Source: Sulfurimonas sp. (lineage in GTDB: Bacteria; Campylobacterota; Campylobacteria; Campylobacterales; Sulfurimonadaceae). Taken from it: a stretch of 5,394 nt of DNA. Each line of letters opens with the position of its first letter. Positions within the stretch are counted from its first letter, which is position 1. This document shows, piece by piece, positions 1 to 5,394 of this stretch. The notes under the pieces were generated by a model, which had not been told where the DNA came from, searched no databases, and saw only the letters and a list, made by a program, of their open reading frames with translations. The stretch covers positions 1-5,394 of the forward strand of contig JANTGW010000074.1 of assembly GCA_024762705.1 (NCBI GenBank), read 5' to 3'. The translations under genes were made by a program, and so were the position numbers.

Positions 1-44
1 AGTATATCAAGGTAGTTTTTTATTTGTGGAGTTTTATAATACAT
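1..44 (-). CDS. Possible start of a further gene, or detached tail of the thioredoxin-like gene (partial)
   Basis: An open frame of 14 codons begins with ATG and runs off the left edge of the window, reading MYYKTPQIKNYLDI. A purine-rich GAGAG lies 9 nt upstream of the ATG and could serve as a weak Shine-Dalgarno, and the 12-nt gap after the preceding stop would suit an operon. The frame is also the same as that of the preceding thioredoxin-like gene, separated from it by a TGA and a TAA. The residues resemble the C-terminal helix of DsbC, so this may instead be the lost end of that protein. The piece is too short to choose between the two or to assign a family. Confidence 0.3.
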   Translation of the reverse strand, partial: MYYKTPQIKNYLDI

Positions 45-56
45 TTACATAGACTC

Positions 57-527
57 TCATGACTGATCTATGATTATAAACGGGCGTTTATTTACATGAA
101 TTCTTTTTGCAACTGCGCTAATCATGGCAATGGTTTTTTCCCCTTTCTCATTTCCTGAACTACTATAATGTTTATCATCAAGCATTATTTCCATCAGTGT
201 TGCCAAAGGTTTGGCAGATTTATACACAGCTAAGACAACTTTTTTTGAGTGAAGACGGGGAATACTATAGAGATAGAGAATATATTTATACTTTTTTAGC
301 ATTTTTTTATTAGACGTAACATTATGCATGAATTTTCTAGAATATTTGCACATTGGATCTATAAATACATAAACTATCTGTTCTCCGGAACCTAACACTA
401 TGCCCTTGTCTTGAATGTTCTTTAGTAGATTCAAAGAACTTTTGATAGAAACATTTTGTTTCATAGTTTGTGCTGGTGAAGCATATAATGAAGTAAATAT
501 ACATAGAGTTAGAATAATTTTAAACAT
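57..527 (-). CDS. Small exported thioredoxin-fold (DsbC/DsbG-like) protein with a CxxS site
   Basis: The 156-residue product begins with a short positive end and a hydrophobic stretch (about residues 3-15) followed by YAS, a typical Sec signal peptide with cleavage likely after Ala16; there is no lipobox around Cys9. After a helical linker, strand VYVFIDP (about 52-58) leads into Cys60-Lys-Tyr-Ser63, the position of the CxxC motif in DsbC/DsbG-type thioredoxins. Arg148-Pro149 followed by FIIID looks like the cis-proline loop and next strand. Apart from Cys9 in the signal peptide, Cys60 is the only cysteine, so classical dithiol redox chemistry is not possible; a monothiol, isomerase-like or binding role is inferred. 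The protein is much shorter than DsbC (about 216 residues mature), lacking an evident dimerisation domain, and stops seven residues after the cis-Pro, before the usual last strand and helix. No strong Shine-Dalgarno precedes the ATG. It may be a truncated gene. The precise function is unknown. Confidence 0.72.
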   Translation of the reverse strand: MFKIILTLCIFTSLYASPAQTMKQNVSIKSSLNLLKNIQDKGIVLGSGEQIVYVFIDPMCKYSRKFMHNVTSNKKMLKKYKYILYLYSIPRLHSKKVVLAVYKSAKPLATLMEIMLDDKHYSSSGNEKGEKTIAMISAVAKRIHVNKRPFIIIDQS

Positions 528-533
528 AATAAA

Positions 534-569
534 ATTATATCTATTTTGTATTACGAGCTGATTACAAAA
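534..569 (-). promoter_or_regulatory. Candidate promoter with overlapping inverted repeat upstream of the thioredoxin-like gene
   Basis: In the 46-bp gap after comF the minus strand carries a perfect TATAAT at 539-534. Just upstream is an inverted repeat with 7-bp arms (TTTTGTA and TACAAAA) around a 12-nt centre, at 569-544. No good -35 hexamer is visible, which is usual for Campylobacterota sigma-70 promoters. The repeat would sit over the region contacted by polymerase and so could be an operator. It is not followed by a T-run, so it does not look like an intrinsic terminator for comF. The TATAAT ends 6 nt before the ATG, which would place the transcript start at or very near the start codon. 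All of this is inference from pattern. Confidence 0.35.
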
Positions 570-573
570 CTGC

Positions 574-1149
574 CTATTCTTTCATCATTCCAAGATCAAC
601 AAGACTTAAGCATAAAGCGACATTTTTTTTATTGAGTGCCGTTATTGCCTCTTGCATGGTGAGGCCGGTTGTGACTATATCATCAATGAGAATAACATTA
701 TCACCTTTAAAATTACTTACTTTAAAATTTCGTTTATTGTTTTCTCGAAATTTTCGAGATTGTCCAGAATAGCTTACACTGTTTTGTGCACGCAAAATAT
801 TATAGTTTGGAGTGATGTTGTAACTTTGTAGCTGTTTATTTAATATAGCAGTGTGAGAATAGCCATTTTTTACAACATCATCTATTGCAACAGAGACGTA
901 CTGCTCTTTTGTATGAAATTCCTCTGCAAATTTTTTAAAACTGAGCTTTGCCAAGATATTATAGATGTAAAAACCCATATCTGTATGTTTTGTAAAAAGT
1001 AGCTCTTTTATCTCTTCATATTTATAAAAAGAAATGATGTCTATACCATTTGGAAGTTTTCTTTTGTAGATACTTGGTGTAAGAAAGTTTGTTTGGCATG
1101 TAGAGCATATATGTGAAAAAGCATAACTTTCACATAATATGCATTTCAT
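574..1149 (-). CDS. comF: ComF family protein (phosphoribosyltransferase-like)
   Basis: The 191-residue protein has the two-part layout of the ComF family. An N-terminal zinc-ribbon has paired cysteines at C3/C6 and C15/C18. A type I phosphoribosyltransferase fold carries the PRPP-binding loop VILIDDIVTTGLTM at residues 152-165, with the Asp156-Asp157 acidic pair and the Thr-Thr-Gly turn. The family's middle signatures are present in variant form: the GYSHTAIL segment (96-103) stands where GFNQ-type sequence usually lies, and a QSRKFRENNKRNF segment stands for the arginine-rich R..N..F motif. ComF proteins are needed for DNA uptake in several naturally competent bacteria (CtsW in Campylobacter is, to my memory, from this family), but the enzyme reaction is not settled, and competence should not be assumed here. 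It starts 10 nt after lepA with a weak ribosome site, so it is probably the third gene of the prs-lepA unit. Codon use is more AT-rich than lepA and prs, as expected for a less conserved gene. Confidence 0.85.
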   Translation of the reverse strand: MKCILCESYAFSHICSTCQTNFLTPSIYKRKLPNGIDIISFYKYEEIKELLFTKHTDMGFYIYNILAKLSFKKFAEEFHTKEQYVSVAIDDVVKNGYSHTAILNKQLQSYNITPNYNILRAQNSVSYSGQSRKFRENNKRNFKVSNFKGDNVILIDDIVTTGLTMQEAITALNKKNVALCLSLVDLGMMKE

Positions 1150-1159
1150 AAAATTCGCT

Positions 1160-2950
1160 TTAATCCATTTTTAGAACAGACATAAATGCCTCTTGAGGTA
1201 ACTGTACTTTACCTATGGACTTCATACGTTTTTTACCGGCTTTTTGTTTTTCTAATAGCTTACGCTTACGGGTAATATCACCACCGTAACATTTAGCCGT
1301 AACATTTTTCCCCATTGACTTGACTGTCTCACGTGCAATGACCTGGTTACCCAGTGAAGCCTGTACCGCCACTTCAAACAACTGACGAGGAATGAGCTCT
1401 TTCATATTTTTGACCAATGTACGTCCACGTGAAAGAGCAGCAGTTCTTGGAACGATGACGCTGAGTGCATCGACGACTTCTCCTGCAACCTTTACATCAA
1501 GTTTGACAAGGTCTCCCTCTTTAAAGTCAGTCGGTTCATAATCAAAAGAAGCATAACCTTTAGAAATAGACTTGAGCGTATCATAAAAATCAACAACGAT
1601 TTCATTCATTGGTATTTCATACTCTAGCATGACCCTGTCTTCGTTAAGATAAGTCATTTTACTTTGAATACCGCGCTTTGAAACAAGTAAGTTCATAATA
1701 TTTCCAAGATATTCACTCGGTGTGATTACAGTTGCTTTTACATAAGGCTCTTCAATTCTGTCAATTTTTTGCACTTCAGGAAGTTCACTAGGGTTTTGTA
1801 CTTCGACCATACTTCCATCTGTCAGATATACATGATAGACAACAGAAGGTGCAGTAGCGATGAGGTCAAGTCCAAACTCACGTTCAAGTCTCTCTTTGAC
1901 AACTTCCATATGCAACATTCCGAGAAAACCTACACGAAAACCAAAACCGAGAGCTATAGAAGTCTCTGGTTCATAAGATAATGAAGAATCATTGAGCTTG
2001 AGCTTGTCCAAAGCATCTCTGAGGTCTTCAAATTTATCGGTATCAATAGGATAAAGACCTGCAAAAACAAAAGGTTTTGCCGGTTCATAATCTCCTACCG
2101 GTTGGGCAGTCGGATTTTTGGCATCAGTAATGGTGTCACCGACATTGACGACACTGACCTCTTTAAGACCAAGAACAACAATTCCAATTTCACCACTTTT
2201 TATGGCAGGTGTTTTGATCTTTTTAAGTGGATGCGGATACATCAGATCAAGAACTTGGTGTTCTTCATTGTTTGACATCAGTTTAATGGTCTGGTTTTTC
2301 TTGATCTCTCCATCAAAAACACGAACAAGAGCGAGTGCTCCTAGATACTGGTCAAACCAAGAGTCATAAATGATAGCTTTTGTCGGTGCATCAGGCTCAC
2401 CAACAGGAGCAGGCACTCTTTCCACAATCGCATCAAGCAGCTCTCTAATACCGATGCCTGTTTTTGCACTGACAAGCACGGCATCGGTTGCATCAATACC
2501 TATTGAGGTTTCTATCTCTTCTGCTACTTTGTCAGGGTCTGCTGCAGGCAGGTCGATCTTGTTTATAACCGGGATAAGCTCCAAATCATTGTCAAGTGCA
2601 AGATAGACGTTTGCTATGGTTTGTGCTTCAACACCTTGAGCAGCATCAACAATAAGTAGTGCACCATCAGAAGAGGCCAGTGACTTGCTAACTTCATAAG
2701 AAAAGTCAACATGACCCGGTGTGTCTATAAGGTTAAGAATGTAGTGCTCGCCGTCTTTAACATAATCTAGACGTACGGACTGCGCTTTGATGGTAATACC
2801 ACGTTCTTGTTCAATGTCCATAGTGTCCATCATCTGAGAACCCATCTCACGTTCTGTTACAGAACCACACTCTTGTATGATTCTGTCAGCTAAGGTACTT
2901 TTTCCATGGTCAATATGCGCAATGATTGAGAAGTTTCTAATATTTTTCAA
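1160..2950 (-). CDS. lepA: Elongation factor 4 (ribosome-associated GTPase LepA), TTG start
   Basis: LepA/EF4 binds the ribosome in the cytosol and, with GTP hydrolysis, back-translocates stalled ribosomes or aids 30S biogenesis. The 596-residue length is normal and the protein appears intact. GTPase motifs are clear: P-loop AHIDHGKST at 11-19, switch I with ERGITIKAQ near 49-57, DTPGH at 76-80 with the catalytic His80, NKID at 130-133 and SAK at 161-163. The EF-G-like beta-barrel and domains III and V follow ([14 protein letters not shown] in the middle, then the [17 protein letters not shown] region). The C-terminal LepA-specific domain has the signature [19 protein letters not shown], which separates it from EF-G and TypA. 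The first codon is TTG, not ATG. A Shine-Dalgarno AGGAA at 2961-2957 overlaps the prs stop codon and lies 6 nt before it, and no in-frame ATG is nearby. Tight spacing implies translational coupling with prs. Confidence 0.97.
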   Translation of the reverse strand: MKNIRNFSIIAHIDHGKSTLADRIIQECGSVTEREMGSQMMDTMDIEQERGITIKAQSVRLDYVKDGEHYILNLIDTPGHVDFSYEVSKSLASSDGALLIVDAAQGVEAQTIANVYLALDNDLELIPVINKIDLPAADPDKVAEEIETSIGIDATDAVLVSAKTGIGIRELLDAIVERVPAPVGEPDAPTKAIIYDSWFDQYLGALALVRVFDGEIKKNQTIKLMSNNEEHQVLDLMYPHPLKKIKTPAIKSGEIGIVVLGLKEVSVVNVGDTITDAKNPTAQPVGDYEPAKPFVFAGLYPIDTDKFEDLRDALDKLKLNDSSLSYEPETSIALGFGFRVGFLGMLHMEVVKERLEREFGLDLIATAPSVVYHVYLTDGSMVEVQNPSELPEVQKIDRIEEPYVKATVITPSEYLGNIMNLLVSKRGIQSKMTYLNEDRVMLEYEIPMNEIVVDFYDTLKSISKGYASFDYEPTDFKEGDLVKLDVKVAGEVVDALSVIVPRTAALSRGRTLVKNMKELIPRQLFEVAVQASLGNQVIARETVKSMGKNVTAKCYGGDITRKRKLLEKQKAGKKRMKSIGKVQLPQEAFMSVLKMD

Positions 2951-2956
2951 TGATAT

Positions 2957-2960
2957 TCCT
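2957..2960 (-). promoter_or_regulatory. Shine-Dalgarno AGGA that fixes the lepA TTG start
   Basis: AGGA on the minus strand overlaps the TAG stop of prs and sits 6 nt before the TTG at 2950-2948. This spacing, together with protein similarity beginning at [11 protein letters not shown], supports TTG as the true start of lepA and suggests that ribosomes finishing prs re-initiate directly. Confidence 0.65.
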
Positions 2961-3885
2961 ATGTAAAAAGACTGTTAACACTCTCGTTATGATACACCCT
3001 GCGAATGACTTCCGCAAAAAGAGGCGCTACGGTCAAAACTTTTATTTTAGAGTGTGGTTTTGATTCCAATGTATTTGTGATGATGAGCTCATCAAGCTCT
3101 CCTTTGTCAATATTCTGGTAGGCATTTCCACTTAGTACACCGTGTGTTGCACATGCCATAACTGAAATTGCACCTTTGTTTTTGAGTGCAGTTGCGGCTT
3201 TGACCATTGTTCCTGCCGTATCGACCATATCATCTATCATAATAACATCTTTGCCTTCAACAGAACCTATGATGTTCATGACTTCACTTTCATTGGCTTT
3301 TTCACGACGCTTATCGACTATAACCATTTCTAGACCCATTCGTGACGCAAAGTATCGGGCACGGGCAACTCCGCCAATGTCAGGAGAAGCAATAACAGGA
3401 TTTTTTAAATTTTTACTTTTTATATACTGCTCAAATGTGATTGAGCCATAGAGATTGTCAACGGGAATATCAAAGAAACCTTGAATCTGTCCGGCATGCA
3501 AGTCGATAGTCACAACTCTGTCAATTCCTGCAGTTTCGTACAAGTTTGCCACCAATTTTGCAGTAATTGGTACACGTGGAGCAGCTTTTCTGTCTTGTCT
3601 GGCATAACCATAATATGGTACAACAGCCGTAATACTTGATGCAGATGAACGTTTTAGAGCATCTGTCATAATGAGCAGTTCCATTAAGTTGTCATTTGAT
3701 GGTACACCTGTAGACTGAATAATAAATACATCACGACCACGAACTGATTCGGCAATTTGGACAGAAATTTCACCGTCACTAAACTTTTTAACATCAGCTT
3801 TTGCTAATGGAACATCTAAAATACTACAAACTTCTTTTGCAAAATCAACACTAGCAGAACCGGCAAAAATCTTATAACCACGCAT
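2959..3885 (-). CDS. prs: Ribose-phosphate pyrophosphokinase (PRPP synthetase)
   Basis: This enzyme transfers pyrophosphate from ATP to ribose 5-phosphate to give PRPP, the precursor of purines, pyrimidines, NAD, histidine and tryptophan. The 308-residue length is close to the class I bacterial norm. Visible motifs in order are: [10 protein letters not shown] (35-44) of the N-terminal domain with ATP and allosteric contacts; [11 protein letters not shown] (90-100); [11 protein letters not shown] (128-138) with metal-binding His130; the flexible-loop VDKRRE (190-195) with catalytic Lys192 and Arg194; and the PRPP/ribose-phosphate loop [13 protein letters not shown] (214-226). All key residues are present. 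The ATG is preceded by AAGGA with a 6-nt spacer and by a TATAAT promoter in the gap, so prs heads a unit with lepA and comF. Linkage of prs with lepA joins nucleotide supply with translation; no direct functional link is shown by the sequence. Confidence 0.98.
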   Translation of the reverse strand: MRGYKIFAGSASVDFAKEVCSILDVPLAKADVKKFSDGEISVQIAESVRGRDVFIIQSTGVPSNDNLMELLIMTDALKRSSASSITAVVPYYGYARQDRKAAPRVPITAKLVANLYETAGIDRVVTIDLHAGQIQGFFDIPVDNLYGSITFEQYIKSKNLKNPVIASPDIGGVARARYFASRMGLEMVIVDKRREKANESEVMNIIGSVEGKDVIMIDDMVDTAGTMVKAATALKNKGAISVMACATHGVLSGNAYQNIDKGELDELIITNTLESKPHSKIKVLTVAPLFAEVIRRVYHNESVNSLFT

Positions 3886-3891
3886 TGGTAT

Positions 3892-3930
3892 TCCTTCTTG
3901 GAAAAATTAATGTCGTATTATACTAAAATT
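3892..3930 (-). promoter_or_regulatory. Promoter and ribosome site of the prs-lepA-comF unit
   Basis: The 59-bp gap between the Fur-family gene and prs has a perfect TATAAT at 3922-3917, preceded by a T-rich AATTTTAG, a form typical of Campylobacterota sigma-70 promoters in which the -35 box is not conserved. Transcription would start near 3910 and give a leader of about 25 nt. The Shine-Dalgarno AAGGA lies at 3896-3892, 6 nt from the ATG. No hairpin with a T-run terminates the preceding gene here, so read-through from upstream is also possible. Confidence 0.6.
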
Positions 3931-3944
3931 GTTCTGAGTGTATG

Positions 3945-4352
3945 TTAAAGCTCTTGACACTTTTGACAAAGTCCGGACAATACCAAATCTGCTTTGTCAA
4001 TTTTGAAATCAGAAGTTTGTGAAGCAATCTGTGTAGTTTGTGAAAGGTCTAAGATAATGTCATGTATGTCATTACATTTTGTACATACAATATGTGAATG
4101 TGTCTCTTTTGAAAGTTCATATACAGATTTTTCATTTGGTATTTTTACTTCTTGTATAAAAGCATTTTCAATCATAAGGTTAATGTTCTTGTATATAGTG
4201 GCAAGAGAAATTGAATTGAACTTTTGCAGCATAGCCTCATACAGTTTTTCAACTGTCATATGACCATTGCAGCCAAGTGTTTTTGCAATTTCGAGTCTTT
4301 GAGGCGTTGCTTTTAAATGATGTGCTCTTAACATATTTGTATAATTTTTCAT
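3945..4352 (-). CDS. Fur/PerR family metal-dependent transcriptional repressor
   Basis: This is a Fur-superfamily regulator. From the preferred start (ATG at 4352) it has 135 residues; an ATG five codons further upstream at 4367 would give 140, and the numbers here use that longer form. The winged-helix DNA-binding part has LKATPQRLEIAK (18-29) and the recognition helix SISLATIYKNINLM (52-65). The dimerisation part has the HSH motif (His90, His92), paired structural-zinc cysteines C95/C98 and C134/C137, and other likely metal ligands His36, Glu84 and Asp103. The structural Cys4 site fits PerR and most Fur proteins; C. jejuni PerR, as I recall it, has a similar N-terminus and SISLAT motif. The ligand at Glu84 is Asp in peroxide-sensing B. 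subtilis PerR, so whether it senses peroxide or iron is left open. Reasons for the shorter start: the upstream ATG overlaps a TATAAT box, and family members usually have only 10-15 residues before TPQR. It likely represses itself through the overlapping repeat. Confidence 0.9.
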   Translation of the reverse strand: MKNYTNMLRAHHLKATPQRLEIAKTLGCNGHMTVEKLYEAMLQKFNSISLATIYKNINLMIENAFIQEVKIPNEKSVYELSKETHSHIVCTKCNDIHDIILDLSQTTQIASQTSDFKIDKADLVLSGLCQKCQEL

Positions 4353-4354
4353 AA

Positions 4355-4371
4355 TGCAATTATACATTGCA
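4355..4371 (-). promoter_or_regulatory. Promoter -10 inside a palindromic operator of the Fur-family gene
   Basis: The minus strand reads TGCAATGTATAATTGCA: perfect 6-bp inverted arms (TGCAAT/ATTGCA) around a 5-bp centre, with TATAAT at 4364-4359 sitting across the centre and right arm. A protein bound here would block the promoter, so autoregulation by the adjacent Fur-family repressor is the natural guess. It is not a canonical Fur 7-1-7 box or the B. subtilis PerR box, so the binder is not certain. The box ends 6 nt before the ATG at 4352, which implies little or no leader. Confidence 0.45.
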
Positions 4372-4390
4372 AATATTTAAAAGTAGTTTT

Positions 4391-5359
4391 CTATAGCAAT
4401 TTTTGTAATTTGATTAAGCTTGAGAGGAGAATTGCACTTTTATCTACATGTGAACTTTTCATTTGCAGTTCACTACTTAAAAGAAGCTCATGAAGTTTTA
4501 AAAAGGTATGCGGTTTGATTTTAATTGCAGCAGATGCTTTTTGTTCAACAACAAAAGAGGGAGCAGGATAGCCTAAAATCTCTAAAGCATTGGGTGCTCC
4601 GTTTATGCGAATGTAAATATTGAACATATAAAGCTGCGTCAGATAAGCAGTTATCGCACTGATGATTCTTATCTCATCTTCGCCGTGTTCTAGTATATTT
4701 AGTAAGTCATCTCTAAAGTCTTTTTTGTCAAGCAGTTTTTTTACAAAATCATCAAGATTGATACTTGCAAGTCCATAGACCAAATTGTCAACATCTTTTG
4801 TCGTAATGGCTCTGTCATATACACGAAATTTTTCTATCTCATTTGAAGCAAGGGCAACATCTCCGTTATGTATTTTAAGCAGGTGAGAGATTGTGAACTT
4901 GTCTATGTTGACATTCTTTTCCTGTGCCAGCTGATAAACAATGTTTTGTGCTTCATACTCTTTTGGATGAAAAAACCTTACACTCATAGTGTTCGTTTTG
5001 GCAAAAGCTTTTTTATTATTATAGGTTTTGTGGTCTGAGCCATAATATGCATAAATGAAAATGTTATCCGGGTTTTTATCGCAAAGCTCAAACAGGGTAT
5101 CCAATTCTTTTTTTGGGACTTTCTTTTCGCTTTTAACAATGAGAATATTTCTGTCCCCAAACAGAGAACCTTGTGAAAGATGAGCTTTTGCGGATGCAAA
5201 GTCATACTCGTCATAATAATAGTTAAGTATGTTCGCTTCTTCGATGTTTGTAAGCATTTTGGTGTACATGTCTATTAAAAAACTGCTTTCACCGAAGAAA
5301 ACAAAAGAGTTTGAAATGCTTTTGTTCTGAATATGTTTGTCAAATTCGTTTTTATACAT
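4391..5359 (-). CDS. holA: DNA polymerase III subunit delta
   Basis: HolA is the delta subunit of the clamp loader; it opens the beta sliding clamp so that the clamp can be loaded on primed DNA. The 322-residue length fits the family. The N-terminal AAA+-like domain lacks a true Walker A, as expected for delta: FVFFGESSFLIDMYTKML (about 19-36) stands in its place and is the region that includes the clamp-binding element. Then come GDRNILIVKSEKK (about 68-80), the HNGDVALASNEIEKF helix pair (about 164-178) that corresponds to the conserved L.GD...NEL.KL motif, and a helical C-terminal collar domain ending SLIKLQKLL. HolA is poorly conserved between phyla, so the call rests on motif order, length and context. 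The ATG overlaps the stop of the upstream gene (TAATG), so translation is probably coupled. There is no strong Shine-Dalgarno. Confidence 0.9.
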   Translation of the reverse strand: MYKNEFDKHIQNKSISNSFVFFGESSFLIDMYTKMLTNIEEANILNYYYDEYDFASAKAHLSQGSLFGDRNILIVKSEKKVPKKELDTLFELCDKNPDNIFIYAYYGSDHKTYNNKKAFAKTNTMSVRFFHPKEYEAQNIVYQLAQEKNVNIDKFTISHLLKIHNGDVALASNEIEKFRVYDRAITTKDVDNLVYGLASINLDDFVKKLLDKKDFRDDLLNILEHGEDEIRIISAITAYLTQLYMFNIYIRINGAPNALEILGYPAPSFVVEQKASAAIKIKPHTFLKLHELLLSSELQMKSSHVDKSAILLSSLIKLQKLL

Positions 5360-5394
5360 TACTTATCTACTTTACCTACTACCGATGCATATAT
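5359..5394 (-). CDS. C-terminal end of an upstream gene, possibly ribonuclease R (partial)
   Basis: The last 11 codons and TAA stop read IYASVVGKVDK, in the only frame that stays open to the window edge. The stop shares one base with the holA start, so the two genes form a coupled pair. In Campylobacter the gene before holA is, to my knowledge, the RNase R/VacB homologue, and the residues are compatible with the end of its S1 RNA-binding domain. The fragment alone cannot prove this. Confidence 0.45.
   Translation of the reverse strand: MYASVVGKVDK

Noticed and set aside
501..503. Lipoprotein cysteine (Cys9) in the thioredoxin-like signal peptide
   Set aside because: The residues before it (LTL) do not fit a lipobox, which needs a small residue directly before Cys; a normal signal peptidase I site fits better.
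541..573. Intrinsic terminator after comF
   Set aside because: The inverted repeat is AT-rich, has a 12-nt loop and lacks a downstream T-run on the transcribed strand.
1769..2606. Three plus-strand open frames opposite lepA
   Set aside because: They lie entirely antisense to the well-conserved lepA, have no recognisable protein features and are shadows of its codons.
3176..3451. Plus-strand open frame opposite prs
   Set aside because: Antisense shadow of a conserved gene; no motif or ribosome site of note.
3954..3981. Plus-strand TTGACA followed after 16 bp by GACAAT, a possible antisense promoter into the Fur-family gene
   Set aside because: The repeated TGTCAA comes from coding the CQKCQ zinc motif, and -35 boxes carry little weight in Campylobacterota.
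3994..4263. Plus-strand open frame opposite the Fur-family gene
   Set aside because: Shadow frame; the minus-strand gene has complete family motifs.
4984..5214. 76-codon minus-strand frame inside holA
   Set aside because: Overlaps holA in another frame with no family resemblance and no good start signal.
1..5394. Mobile element, CRISPR array, toxin-antitoxin or defence system
   Set aside because: No repeats, transposase or integrase motifs, tRNA junctions or suitable small gene pairs were seen; the genes are core functions in tight same-strand order.

Overview
The window is a compact stretch of chromosome in which every gene is read from the minus strand. It looks like a member of the Campylobacterota (epsilonproteobacteria), probably a Sulfurimonas-like organism. 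The evidence is the low GC content, lysine- and isoleucine-rich proteins, promoters with a clear TATAAT box but no convincing -35, the wording of the LepA and PRPP synthetase sequences, and a gene ahead of holA whose tail fits ribonuclease R, an order I recall from Campylobacter. The genus is inference; no rRNA gene or other marker is present.

In the direction of transcription (right to left) the layout is as follows. (1) The last 11 codons of an upstream gene, possibly rnr, whose stop overlaps the start of holA (DNA polymerase III delta subunit) by one base. (2) A Fur/PerR-family metal-dependent repressor with its own TATAAT box lying inside a perfect 6-5-6 inverted repeat, which suggests autoregulation. 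(3) A 59-bp gap with a good promoter and Shine-Dalgarno that starts a new unit: prs (PRPP synthetase), lepA (elongation factor 4, starting with TTG) and a ComF-family phosphoribosyltransferase-like gene, separated by only 8 and 10 bp. (4) A 46-bp gap with an inverted repeat and another TATAAT box, then a small exported thioredoxin-fold protein with a CxxS active site. That gene stops just after its presumed cis-proline strand. Past two in-frame stops the same frame reads on to the window edge and resembles the C-terminal helix of DsbC. This could be a decayed tail or the start of another gene.

Most genes are housekeeping: replication clamp loading, nucleotide precursor supply, translation and metal or peroxide regulation. 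No mobile element, CRISPR array, RNA gene or defence system is visible, and I see no undescribed multi-gene system. The most useful points are the broken or short thioredoxin-like gene at the left edge, the operator-like repeats over two promoters, and the matching 6-nt distance from TATAAT to ATG in front of the regulator and the thioredoxin-like gene, which would fit leaderless transcripts.
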